From Rhodococcus sp. Z13 (GTDB lineage: Bacteria; Actinomycetota; Actinomycetes; Mycobacteriales; Mycobacteriaceae), in assembly GCF_025837095.1 (NCBI RefSeq), contig NZ_CP107551.1, forward strand, positions 558,001 to 622,000: a stretch of 64,000 nucleotides of DNA. The letters run 5' to 3'. How positions within the stretch are numbered: position 1 is the stretch's first letter; each line of letters begins with the position of its first letter. The notes under the pieces were generated by a model. That model made no database searches. It worked only from the letters and a program-made list of their open reading frames with translations, and was not told where the DNA came from. The translations under genes were made by a program, and so were the position numbers. Positions 33,070 through 41,491 of this stretch are shown here, one piece after another.

Positions 33070-34283
33070 CCGGCCGATCGAAGTCCCGACGTCTCGGCGT
33101 CGCGGTCACCGCGCTGGTGGTGGTGGCGAGCCTGTCCGCCTGTGAATGGAACGGGCTCAACTCGATTCCCATGCCGGGCACGGCGGGCCGCGGGGAGGGT
33201 GCCTACCAGGTGCGCATCCAGATGCCGAACGTGACGACGCTGACCCAGAACTCGCCCGTCCGCATCGACGACGTCACCGTCGGCTCGATCTCCGGGATCG
33301 AGGTGGAGGACTGGCACGCGCTCGTGACGATCTCGCTGGATCAGGACGTCGTCGTGCCCGAGAACGCCATCGCGCGCATCGGACAGACCAGCCTCCTCGG
33401 CTCCCAGCACCTCGAACTGCTGCCGCCCGTCGACGAACCGCCCCGCGGCCGGCTGAAGGACGGCGACCTCATCCCGCTCGAACGGGCCGGGACCTATCCC
33501 ACCACCGAGCAGACCCTGTCGTCGTTGTCGGTGGTGCTCAACGGTGGTGGCCTCGCCCAGATCAACGACATCACCACCGAACTCAACGCCGCGCTCGTCG
33601 GCCGCGAGGACTCGATCCGGAATCTGCTGCCGCGTCTGGACGAACTGGTCCGCACCCTCGACGACCAGCGCGACGACATCGTCACGGCCCTCGAAGGACT
33701 CGACCGGCTCGCCGTCACCGTCGACGACCAGAACGAGACCCTGGTCCGGGCCCTGGAGGAGCTGCCGGCCGCGCTGGAGGTGCTGGCCGATCAGCGCGCG
33801 AACTTCACGAACGCGATGAGTTCGCTCGGTGAACTGAGTGTGGTCGCGAGCCGGCTGGTCGAGAGCTCCAACGACGATCTGAAGGCGAACCTCGAGGGCC
33901 TGGCCCCGACCCTGAAGGCACTCGCCGACTCCGGCAACGCCCTCACCGAGGTGCTCGGGGTGCTGCTCACCTATCCCTTCCCGCAGGCGGGCATCAACAA
34001 CATCATCCGCGGCGACTACGCCAACCTGGCCATGACGATCGACCTCAGCCTCGACCGCCTCGACCTGAACTTCCTGTCCGGCACCCCGCTCGCCGGGCGG
34101 CTCGCCGGACCGGAGGGCATCCTCGGCCGCGACGCCGGACTCGCGGCGCAGGCCACCGACCCGTTCCGGGCGCCGCTCGAGCCGCCACCGCCGGCACCGG
34201 AGTTCCCCGAGGGGACACTGACGATTCCCGGCATCGGTGAGATCACGATTCCCGGTCTGCCCCTGGGGGTGCCCGCACCATGA
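33066..34283 (+). CDS. mce4E: steroid importer lipoprotein Mce4E
   Basis: The product is 405 residues, with lipobox LSAC and CEWNGLNSIPMPG after it, so the mature N-terminal Cys should be lipidated. MCE domain elements VRIDDVTVGSISGI and IGQTSLLGSQHLELLPP follow, then a helical region and NIIRGDYANLAMTIDLSL. The tail (about 360-405) is rich in Pro/Gly/Ile (TIPGIGEITIPGLPLGVP) and is absent from the paralogue of the first cluster. The start overlaps mce4D. Confidence 0.92.
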   Translation: MTGRSKSRRLGVAVTALVVVASLSACEWNGLNSIPMPGTAGRGEGAYQVRIQMPNVTTLTQNSPVRIDDVTVGSISGIEVEDWHALVTISLDQDVVVPENAIARIGQTSLLGSQHLELLPPVDEPPRGRLKDGDLIPLERAGTYPTTEQTLSSLSVVLNGGGLAQINDITTELNAALVGREDSIRNLLPRLDELVRTLDDQRDDIVTALEGLDRLAVTVDDQNETLVRALEELPAALEVLADQRANFTNAMSSLGELSVVASRLVESSNDDLKANLEGLAPTLKALADSGNALTEVLGVLLTYPFPQAGINNIIRGDYANLAMTIDLSLDRLDLNFLSGTPLAGRLAGPEGILGRDAGLAAQATDPFRAPLEPPPPAPEFPEGTLTIPGIGEITIPGLPLGVPAP

Positions 34284-35692
34284 TGCTCACGCGGTTCGTC
34301 CGCATCCAGCTCACGATCTTCGCGATCCTCACGGTCGTCGGCCTGGTCGTGATGTCGGTGATGTACGTGCGCCTGCCCTCCCTGTTCGGGATCGGGCGGT
34401 ACGAGGTGGTCGTCGAACTGCCGTCGACCGGTGGTCTCTACCCGCACGCGAACGTCACCTATCGCGGCAACACGGTCGGCACCGTCCAGAACGTCACGCT
34501 CTCGCCCACCGGGGTGGAGGCGAAGCTGTCCATCGACAGCGACGTGAAGATCCCCGCCGACGTCGACGCGTCGGTGCGCAGCGTCTCGGCGGTGGGGGAG
34601 CAGTACGTCGATCTGGTGCCCCGCCCCGGAAGCTCCGCCGGCAGTTATCTGGCGAACGGCGACGTCGTCCCCGAGGATCGCACGTCGGTGCCGCAGGAGG
34701 TCGGTGCGCTGCTCGACCAGGCCGACGTGCTGCTCGCCTCCATCGGCGACACCCGTCTGAGGACGGTCGTCGACGAGGCGTTCGACGCGTTCAACGGCAC
34801 CGGCCCGGAACTGCAGCAGCTGATCGACTCCACGCGGCTGTTCGTCCAGGAAGCCGCGGCCAACAGCGCCGAGACCCGGCAGTTGATCGACCAGGTGGGT
34901 CCGCTGCTCGACACCCAGGTGGTCACGAGCGACGCCATCCGGTCGTGGACCCGGGACATGGTGACCTTCACCGATCGGCTGCGCGAGAGCGACCCGCAGC
35001 TGCGCGATCTGCTCGCCAAGGGGCCCACCGCCGCCACCGAGGCCGAGACGCTGCTGCAGGACCTGAAGCCCACGCTGCCGCTGCTGCTCGCCAATCTGGT
35101 GAGCGTCGGTGAGGTGGGCGTCATCTACAACGCGGGCATCGAGCAGATCCTCGTGCTCTACCCGCCGATGACGACGGCCCTGATCACCGCCGCCGGCTCC
35201 GGTCCGCCCGAGGACGGCGCGATCGTCGACTTCCACCTGCAGCTGCACGATCCGCCGCCCTGCCTCTCGGGCTTCGTCCCGCCGGACCAGTGGCGCAGCC
35301 CCGCCGACACGTCGATGGTCGACACGCCCGGCGACGTGTTCTGCAAACTGCCGCAGGACTACCCGAACGCGGTGCGCGGTGCGCGCAACCTGCCCTGCAT
35401 GGAGTATCCGGGCCGCCGCGCTCCCACTCCGGACATGTGCCGCACCGGTTACGAGCCCACCTACTCCGACAACCCGTGGATCGGGCCGCCCACCCCGGTG
35501 GCCTCGGAGAACGTCGTGCCGACGCCCGCCTCGTACACCGAGGGTGGCGACACGGGTCCCACCGGCGTGACCGCGCGACGCATCGATCCGCGGACCGGCA
35601 CGTACATTGGTCCCGACGGCACCGTGTACACGCACGCCGACCTCGGAGGAGATCGGAGCTTGGAGAGTTTCATGAAGGCGCAGCAGGGCTGA
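34280..35692 (+). CDS. mce4F: steroid importer subunit Mce4F
   Basis: The product is 470 residues. Anchor at about 8-28, MCE domain (GLYPHANVTYRGNTVGTVQNV, VSAVGEQYVDLVPRP), helical region, then the F-subunit tail LHDPPPCLSGFVPPDQWRSP and PCMEYPGRRAPTPDMC with paired cysteines. About 65 extra residues (RRIDPRTGTYIGPDGTVYTH and after) follow the point where the first-cluster MceF stops. The end overlaps the next start by one base (TGATG). Confidence 0.92.
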   Translation: MMLTRFVRIQLTIFAILTVVGLVVMSVMYVRLPSLFGIGRYEVVVELPSTGGLYPHANVTYRGNTVGTVQNVTLSPTGVEAKLSIDSDVKIPADVDASVRSVSAVGEQYVDLVPRPGSSAGSYLANGDVVPEDRTSVPQEVGALLDQADVLLASIGDTRLRTVVDEAFDAFNGTGPELQQLIDSTRLFVQEAAANSAETRQLIDQVGPLLDTQVVTSDAIRSWTRDMVTFTDRLRESDPQLRDLLAKGPTAATEAETLLQDLKPTLPLLLANLVSVGEVGVIYNAGIEQILVLYPPMTTALITAAGSGPPEDGAIVDFHLQLHDPPPCLSGFVPPDQWRSPADTSMVDTPGDVFCKLPQDYPNAVRGARNLPCMEYPGRRAPTPDMCRTGYEPTYSDNPWIGPPTPVASENVVPTPASYTEGGDTGPTGVTARRIDPRTGTYIGPDGTVYTHADLGGDRSLESFMKAQQG

Positions 35693-36267
35693 TGACAGAC
35701 GACGAGACCGACAAGAACGACACGCGGGTGAACCTGGACAAGGGTGCATCCGCGCACCGGCGGCCGGCTGCGGTGTCCACGGCACCCGAGTGGGCCAAAC
35801 CGGTCGCGATCATCGCGTCCGTCCTGGTGGTCGCGCTCGTGGCGGCCGGTGCGTGGCTGATCGTCGACCGGCAGTCGGCGAACGACCGCGACGAGCGTCG
35901 CGACGCTTTCCTGCAGGCCGCCCGCCAGACCGTGCTCAACCTGACCACGATCGGCGCCGACACCGCCGACGCGGACGTCGCGCGACTGCTCGAGGGCGCC
36001 ACGGGCGACTTCAAGGCCGAGTTCGAGGGCCGCGAAGGACCTTTCGTCGAGGTCGTGCAGCAGGCCGGCGTCAACACCACCGGTGAGGTCCTCGAGGCCG
36101 GGATCCAGAACGAGGACGGTACGTGCGCGTCGTCGCTCGTCGCGTCCCGGGCAATGGTGAGCAATGCCGACCAGAGCGACCCCGAACCCCGCGACTTCCG
36201 TCTGCGGGTGACGATCTGCGACGAGGACGGCCGGTTGCTGGCATCGAAGGTGGAGTTCGTGCCGTGA
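35692..36267 (+). CDS. mas4A: Mce-associated membrane protein A (Mas4A-like)
   Basis: The product is 191 residues. A charged cytoplasmic head (1-34), one membrane segment (PVAIIASVLVVALVAAGAWLI, about 37-57), then an extracytoplasmic alpha+beta domain with GATGDFKAEFEGR, the usual conserved stretch of Mce-associated proteins. These look like NTF2/VirB8-fold proteins and help stabilise or assemble the importer. It lies directly after mce4F, as Rv3493c does in M. tuberculosis. The first mce cluster in this window has no such gene. Confidence 0.85.
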   Translation: MTDDETDKNDTRVNLDKGASAHRRPAAVSTAPEWAKPVAIIASVLVVALVAAGAWLIVDRQSANDRDERRDAFLQAARQTVLNLTTIGADTADADVARLLEGATGDFKAEFEGREGPFVEVVQQAGVNTTGEVLEAGIQNEDGTCASSLVASRAMVSNADQSDPEPRDFRLRVTICDEDGRLLASKVEFVP

Positions 36268-36830
36268 CCGACGACGAGAAGGACCCGAACGTGACGGTTG
36301 TGGAATCGGACCGCCAGGCACCGACGAGCGATCCGGGCGAACCGCGCCCGTCCCATCTGCCGCATCTGGCGATCGGCTTGTCCGTCGTCGCAGTGGTTTT
36401 CGCGGTGCTGGTCGCGTGGCTCGGCTACGGTGCCGCGCAGGACTCCGCCGCGGAGACCGCGCGCACCGAGGCCCGGGTGGCCGCGGAGGAACAGGCCGTC
36501 GCGATGCTCGCCTACACCCACGACCAGGTGGACGCCCAGGCCGACGCGGCCGCCGAGGGACTGACCGGCGACTTCCGTGACGAGTACACGAACCTGATGA
36601 AGAACATCATCGCGCCGGGGGCCAAGGAGAAGGCCATCAGCGTCCAGGTGAGTGTGCAGGCGTCGTCGATCGTCGAGGCCACCGCCGATCATGCGGTGAC
36701 GTTGCTGTTCCTCAACCAGATCACCACCAGCTCGGAGAACCCGGAGGCGGTGAGCAGCGGCAGCCGCGTGCGGGTGGAGCTCGAAAAGCACGACGGCCGT
36801 TGGCTCGTCAGCCGTCTGACCCCGATCTAG
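36264..36830 (+). CDS. mas4B: Mce-associated membrane protein B (Mas4B-like)
   Basis: The product is 188 residues, starting at a GTG that overlaps mas4A (GTGA). It has a charged head, one membrane segment (LAIGLSVVAVVFAVLVAWLGY, about 35-55) and the domain with GLTGDFRDEYTNLMKNIIAPGA, the Mas signature in its best form, ending with DGRWLVSRLTPI. It corresponds to Rv3492c by position. It is the last gene of the operon that begins with yrbE4A and it is convergent with otsA. Confidence 0.87.
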   Translation: MTDDEKDPNVTVVESDRQAPTSDPGEPRPSHLPHLAIGLSVVAVVFAVLVAWLGYGAAQDSAAETARTEARVAAEEQAVAMLAYTHDQVDAQADAAAEGLTGDFRDEYTNLMKNIIAPGAKEKAISVQVSVQASSIVEATADHAVTLLFLNQITTSSENPEAVSSGSRVRVELEKHDGRWLVSRLTPI

Positions 36831-36852
36831 GAAGCGGATGCAGCCCGGCGGG

Positions 36853-38364
36853 TCACGACTCGTCGGGCTCGTCGCCCTCACCGGGAGCGATGAGCGCGCG
36901 ACCCGCGGCGCCGGTGTTGGCGAGGGTGTCGAGGAACGACCGGGCCCAGCGGTCCACGTCGTGGGTGAGCACCTGACGGCGCAGGGCCCGCATCTTCCTC
37001 CGGCCCTCCTCGGGGGGCACCTCGATCGCGGCGTGCAACTTGTCCTTGACGTCCTCGAGGTCGTGCGGATTGCACAGGAACGCCTGGCGCAGTTCGGCTG
37101 CGGCGCCGGTGAATTCGCTGAGAACGAGTGCGCCGCCGAGATCGCTGCGGCACGCGATGTACTCCTTCGCGACGAGATTCATGCCGTCGCGCAGCGGCGT
37201 CACCACCATCACGTCGGCGGCGACGAAGAACGCGATGAGCTCGTCGCGGGGGACCGGGCGGTGGATGTAGTGCACCACCGGACGGCCGACCGTCGCGTAC
37301 TCGCCGTTGATGCGGCTGACCGTCCGCTCGATCTCGCCGCGCATGTGGATGTACGAGTCGACCCGCTCCCGGCTCGGTGTCGCGAGCTGCACCATCACGG
37401 TGTCCTTCGGATCGACCCGGCCCTCCTCGAGGAGCTCGTGCAGCGCGTCGAGCCGGACGTCGATGCCCTTGGTGTAGTCGAGGCGGTCGACACCGAGCAG
37501 GATCTTCTTCGGGTTGCCGAGTTCCTTGCGGATCGCCTTCGCGCGGTCGCGGATGGCCTTGCTCCGTGACTGCTGGTCGAGCCGGCCGGACTCGATGGAG
37601 ATGGGGAACGCGCCGACCCGCACCGACCGGAAGCCGACCTGGACCACGCCGAGCTTCGAGCGGACACCGATGTTGCCGCGCGAGGTCTGGGCCCCGGCGA
37701 GACGCCGCGCGAGGTACAGGAAGTTCTGGGCGCCACCCGGAAGGTGGAAACCGATGAGGTCGGCGCCGAGCAGACCCTCGACGATCTCGGTGCGCCAGGG
37801 CAGCTGCATGAACAGCTCGATGGGCGGGAAGGGGATGTGCAGGAAGAAGCCGATGGTCAGATCCGGGCGGAGCATCCGCAGCATCTTCGGGACGAGCTGC
37901 AGCTGGTAGTCCTGGATCCAGACGGTCGCGCCCTCCGCGGCCGCCTTCGCGGTCTCCTCGGCGAAGCGGCGGTTGATCGCGACGTAGGAGTTCCACCACT
38001 CGCGCCGGTACTCCGGGCGCACGATCACGTCGTGGTAGAGCGGCCACAACGTGGCGTTGGAGAAGCCCTCGTAGTAGTCGGCGATCTCCTCGGTGCTCAG
38101 CGGCACCGAATGCAGCGTCAGACCGTCCTCGACGATGACACCGGCATCGGCATCCGCCACCCCCGCCCAGCCGACCCAGGCGCCGTTGTTCGACCGCAGG
38201 ATCGGTTCGAGTGCGGTCACGAGACCACCGGGGCTGCGCTTCCAGCGGGTCGAGCCGTCGGGAAGCCGTTCGAGGTCGACGGGCAGGCGATTGGCGACCA
38301 CCACGAAGTCCGATCCGGCGTGCGTGCCGTTGTTCCTCGTCGTGTCCGCGTCGCCTGCTGTCAC
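36853..38364 (-). CDS. otsA: trehalose-6-phosphate synthase OtsA
   Basis: The product is 503 residues of glycosyltransferase family 20. It joins glucose from a nucleotide sugar to glucose-6-phosphate, giving trehalose-6-phosphate, the precursor of trehalose and of mycolate carriers. VVANRLPV near the start, [35 protein letters not shown] and [14 protein letters not shown] are the GT20 landmarks. The GTG start follows AGAGGATC at seven bases. It lies next to mas4B in the same relative order as Rv3490 in M. tuberculosis. Confidence 0.95.
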   Translation of the reverse strand: MTAGDADTTRNNGTHAGSDFVVVANRLPVDLERLPDGSTRWKRSPGGLVTALEPILRSNNGAWVGWAGVADADAGVIVEDGLTLHSVPLSTEEIADYYEGFSNATLWPLYHDVIVRPEYRREWWNSYVAINRRFAEETAKAAAEGATVWIQDYQLQLVPKMLRMLRPDLTIGFFLHIPFPPIELFMQLPWRTEIVEGLLGADLIGFHLPGGAQNFLYLARRLAGAQTSRGNIGVRSKLGVVQVGFRSVRVGAFPISIESGRLDQQSRSKAIRDRAKAIRKELGNPKKILLGVDRLDYTKGIDVRLDALHELLEEGRVDPKDTVMVQLATPSRERVDSYIHMRGEIERTVSRINGEYATVGRPVVHYIHRPVPRDELIAFFVAADVMVVTPLRDGMNLVAKEYIACRSDLGGALVLSEFTGAAAELRQAFLCNPHDLEDVKDKLHAAIEVPPEEGRRKMRALRRQVLTHDVDRWARSFLDTLANTGAAGRALIAPGEGDEPDES

Positions 38365-38410
38365 GTTCTGATCCTCTTTCGGTGGCCGGGTCGGCGGGGG
38401 TGGGGGTCGA

Positions 38411-38581
38411 TCAGTGCTTGTCGCCGGGGCCGATGCCGAGCATCGACAGCAGCATGCGGCACTCGTCCGCATTCTCCGCGTACGCAGCGACGACGCGCTG
38501 CGCCTGTCGTGCGGTCTCGTCGGCGACGGGTTCGAGATCTTCGTCGGCGATATCGTTCGCGGTTGTCGGATCCGCGGCCAT
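38411..38581 (-). CDS. 56-residue conserved small protein upstream of otsA
   Basis: It starts at ATG after GGGAGGACACC. The sequence is acidic at the start ([13 protein letters not shown]) and has a helix [28 protein letters not shown] with one Cys. There is no known domain. It sits 46 bases before otsA on the same strand and may be co-transcribed. The M. tuberculosis otsA gene also has a very small neighbour (Rv3489), so it is probably a true, conserved gene. No function can be given. Confidence 0.7.
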   Translation of the reverse strand: MAADPTTANDIADEDLEPVADETARQAQRVVAAYAENADECRMLLSMLGIGPGDKH

Positions 38582-38794
38582 GGTGTCCTCCCGGGGTGGC
38601 TGCTCGGTGCGAGCACGCATCGTGCTTCGACTCTAGGAGAATCGGAGAGTCCGACGCCACCCGCCTGCCTGCTCACGCGCCGGATCGGGTCGGTGCCGGG
38701 ATCGTCGCGGTACCGTAGGACCCGTCGTTTCGCACGCGGTTCCGCACACTCCGGCCCGCGGCGCACATCCGCGCCTCTCGTCAGGAAGGTCTTC

Positions 38795-39595
38795 ATGCCC
38801 ATTGCCACCGTCAACGGCATCCCGCTGAACTACCAGGTCAAGGGGACAGGCGACCTCGTCGTTCTCGTCATGGGAACGGGCAGCCCCGGACGCGTGTGGG
38901 ATCTGCATCAGGTACCGGCGCTGGTGAAGGCCGGTTACCGCGTCGCCACCTTCGACAACCGCGGTATCGCGCCGTCGGGGGAGAGCGTCGACGGGATGAC
39001 CATCGACGACCTCGTCGCCGACACCGCCGGGCTGATCGAGTTGCTCGGTGGTCCCGCTCACGTGGTGGGCACGTCGATGGGGGCGCGGGTCGCGCAGGAG
39101 CTCGCGCTGGCGCGTCCGGAGCTCGTCCGCAAGGCGGTCTTCCTGGCCGGTCACGCCCGGATGGACCGTTTCCAGCAGGTGCTCACCGAGGGTGAGCGTC
39201 AGCTCTACGACAGCGGCGTCGAGCTGCCGGCGAAGTACCAGGCCGCCGTCACCGCCGTGATGAACCTCTCGCCGGCGTCGCTGGCCGACGAGAACTCCGC
39301 CCGCGACTGGCTCGACATCTTCGAGTTCAGCAGCGGCCGGACGTCGGCGGGCGTGCGTGCCCAGCTGGGCATGGATCGCGCCTTCGACCGGCGCGCGGCC
39401 TACCGCGCCATCAAGGTGCCCTGCCTGGCCGTCGGGTTCGCCGACGACCGCATGATCCCGGCCTATCTGTCGCGCGAGGTCGCCGATGCGATCCCGGGTG
39501 CGCGCTACGAGGAGATCCCGGACGCCGGGCACTACGGCTATCTCGAACGCCCCGAGGCGGTCAACAAGGTCCTCATCGACTTCCTCGCGTCCTAG
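38795..39595 (+). CDS. alpha/beta hydrolase
   Basis: The product is 266 residues, starting at ATG after AGGAAGG. The triad is visible: Ser in [11 protein letters not shown] (near residue 94), Asp in [10 protein letters not shown] and His in [11 protein letters not shown]. An oxyanion strand VVLVMGTG lies near the N terminus. It is cytoplasmic, with no signal. It is separated from the siderophore hydroxylase by a strong hairpin and is not clearly part of that unit. It could be an esterase or thioesterase. Confidence 0.85.
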   Translation: MPIATVNGIPLNYQVKGTGDLVVLVMGTGSPGRVWDLHQVPALVKAGYRVATFDNRGIAPSGESVDGMTIDDLVADTAGLIELLGGPAHVVGTSMGARVAQELALARPELVRKAVFLAGHARMDRFQQVLTEGERQLYDSGVELPAKYQAAVTAVMNLSPASLADENSARDWLDIFEFSSGRTSAGVRAQLGMDRAFDRRAAYRAIKVPCLAVGFADDRMIPAYLSREVADAIPGARYEEIPDAGHYGYLERPEAVNKVLIDFLAS

Positions 39596-39609
39596 GGGAA
39601 TCGAGTGGT

Positions 39610-39643
39610 GAGCGCGGTGGAGCGGGACGGCTCCACCGCGCTC
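39610..39643 (+). terminator. terminator hairpin after the alpha/beta hydrolase
   Basis: GAGCGCGGTGGAGC (39610-39623) pairs perfectly with 39630-39643 across a six-base loop. It begins 15 bases after the hydrolase stop and separates it from the iron-controlled unit that follows. Confidence 0.75.
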
Positions 39644-39751
39644 GTCGCGTTCGGGGGTGAGGCTGCGGGGGTGGGGTCGAGACGAAGGTCCCTGCGATCC
39701 GGGTCCTCCGCGCGCCCGCGGAATCGGTGAACGCTGGTACGCTCATTCAAC

Positions 39752-39770
39752 AAAGGTTAGCCTGAGCTAT
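39752..39770 (+). promoter_or_regulatory. iron box (IdeR/DtxR-type) before the siderophore hydroxylase
   Basis: AAAGGTTAGCCTGAGCTAT agrees with the IdeR consensus TTAGGTTAGGCTAACCTAA at 13 of 19 positions, including the central AGGTTAG-CT core. It is 61 bases before the ATG of the hydroxylase. Iron-loaded IdeR would repress, so the unit should be on under iron starvation, which fits siderophore production. Confidence 0.65.
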
Positions 39771-39830
39771 CTTCGAAGTCGTTCGATCCGATTACGGGCC
39801 GGCGGGCCCCCGAGTACGGAAGTTGAGTGG

Positions 39831-41222
39831 ATGACCGACCGTTCCAGCCTTGTCGCCGACGACGCGGGGAGGTCGGAGGGCACCTCGCAAGGAGACGTCT
39901 TCGACTTCGTCGGCATCGGCTTCGGCCCCTCGAACCTGGCCCTTGCGATCGCCGTCGAGGAGCACAACACCGGCAGCCCCGAGTCTCCGATCCGCGCTCG
40001 GTTCTTCGAACGTCAGCCGGCCTTCGCCTGGCACCCGGGCATGCTGCTCGAGGGCGCGACCATGCAGATCGCGTTCCCCAAGGACCTGGTCACCTTCCGC
40101 AACCCCACGAGCTCGTACAGCTTCTTCTCGTACCTGCACGACCGCGGCCGTCTCGTGGACTTCGTGAACCACCAGACGTTCTTCCCCACCCGGCACGAAT
40201 TCCAGGACTACCTGCAGTGGGCCGCCGCACGTGTCGACGCCGACGTCCGCTACGGCAGTGAGGTCGTGGCGGTCGAGCCGATCCGCAACTGCAAGGGTGT
40301 CGCCGACCTGTTCGCGGTCCGCACCGCCGACGGTGAGACCGCCTACGCCCGCAGCGTCGTGGTCGGCGTCGGGCTGCGCGCCCGCATCCCGCAGTGGGCC
40401 ACCGAGTCCACCCGGTGCTTCCACAACCACCACTTCCTCTTCCATCTCGAGGACATGCCCGAGCCGACCCGGCAGCGATTCGTGGTCGTCGGTGCAGGTC
40501 AGAGCGCCGCAGAGGTCGTGCAATATCTGCACACCCACTTCCCGCAGGCCGAGGTGCACAACGTCTTCAACCGCTTCGGATACAGCCCCGCCGACGACAG
40601 CCCCTACGCGAACCGCATCTTCGACCCGCAGGTCGTCGACGAGTTCCACGCGGCACCGCTGTCGGAGCGCGAGCGGCTGCTCGCCCTGCACCGCGGCACC
40701 AACTACTCCGTCGTCTCGCCCGAACTCATCGAGGCGCTGTACGCGACGGAGTACCGCGAGCGGGTCAGCGGCCGTCGCCGCCTCTTCATGCACCGCGCCT
40801 CCGAGGTGCTGTCGGCCACCGAGCACGACGGCGGCATCGACGTGGAGATCCGCGACAATCTCGAGGGCGGCACGTCGACGCTCGAATGCGACGCCGTCGT
40901 CCTCGCGACCGGTTTCGCACCGGCACCCCTGCAGCCGCTGCTCGGCGACCTCGCTCCGGAGCCCCCGATCCTGGCCGTGGCCCGCGACTACCGGCTGCCC
41001 CTGCCCGAGGACGTGACGGCGGACGTCTACCTCCAGGGCGGAACCGAGAAGACCCACGGTCTGACCGCCTCGCTGCTGTCCAACGCGGCTGTCCGGGCGG
41101 GTGAGATCCTCACCTCGATCACCGGCCGACGGGACGGGCGACTGCCCGGAACCGAAGGAGAAATCGGTGAGCTTGGTAGGATATCGGACCATCACACCTA
41201 CGCAACAAGTGAGGCGAGATGA
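39831..41222 (+). CDS. L-ornithine/L-lysine N-monooxygenase (siderophore hydroxylase)
   Basis: The product is 463 residues. FAD motif [17 protein letters not shown], then [30 protein letters not shown]-type block (split here) that marks PvdA/SidA/IucD-class enzymes, NADPH motif [13 protein letters not shown], and the C-terminal ATGFAP. It hydroxylates the side-chain amine of ornithine or lysine for hydroxamate siderophores. The ATG is not preceded by a strong ribosome site. The stop overlaps the mbtH start. Rhodococcal rhodochelin is known to use a stand-alone hydroxylase (Rmo) of this kind; whether this is the same gene cannot be told. Confidence 0.9.
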   Translation: MTDRSSLVADDAGRSEGTSQGDVFDFVGIGFGPSNLALAIAVEEHNTGSPESPIRARFFERQPAFAWHPGMLLEGATMQIAFPKDLVTFRNPTSSYSFFSYLHDRGRLVDFVNHQTFFPTRHEFQDYLQWAAARVDADVRYGSEVVAVEPIRNCKGVADLFAVRTADGETAYARSVVVGVGLRARIPQWATESTRCFHNHHFLFHLEDMPEPTRQRFVVVGAGQSAAEVVQYLHTHFPQAEVHNVFNRFGYSPADDSPYANRIFDPQVVDEFHAAPLSERERLLALHRGTNYSVVSPELIEALYATEYRERVSGRRRLFMHRASEVLSATEHDGGIDVEIRDNLEGGTSTLECDAVVLATGFAPAPLQPLLGDLAPEPPILAVARDYRLPLPEDVTADVYLQGGTEKTHGLTASLLSNAAVRAGEILTSITGRRDGRLPGTEGEIGELGRISDHHTYATSEAR

Positions 41223-41455
41223 GCACGAATCCATTTGACGACGAAGACGGCCGCTTCTACGTCCTCATCAACGATGAGGAGCAGTACTCGCTGTGGCCGA
41301 CCTTCGCCGAGGTTCCGCAGGGGTGGCGAGTGGTATTCGGCGAGGAGTCCCGCGCGGCTTGCGTCAAGTACGTCGAGGAGAACTGGACCGACATGCGTCC
41401 GAAGAGCCTTCGCGACGCCATGGAAGCCGACGAGAAGGCCCGTCAGGGCAGCTGA
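41219..41455 (+). CDS. mbtH: MbtH-like NRPS accessory protein
   Basis: The product is 78 residues with the entire MbtH signature: [32 protein letters not shown] and [15 protein letters not shown]. These proteins bind and activate adenylation domains of non-ribosomal peptide synthetases. It is coupled by ATGA to the hydroxylase and shares the iron box. No synthetase gene is in the window, so its partner is elsewhere. Confidence 0.96.
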   Translation: MSTNPFDDEDGRFYVLINDEEQYSLWPTFAEVPQGWRVVFGEESRAACVKYVEENWTDMRPKSLRDAMEADEKARQGS

Positions 41456-41491
41456 GACTTCCCCCGACAGGGGCAGCTGAGACTTTCACAG

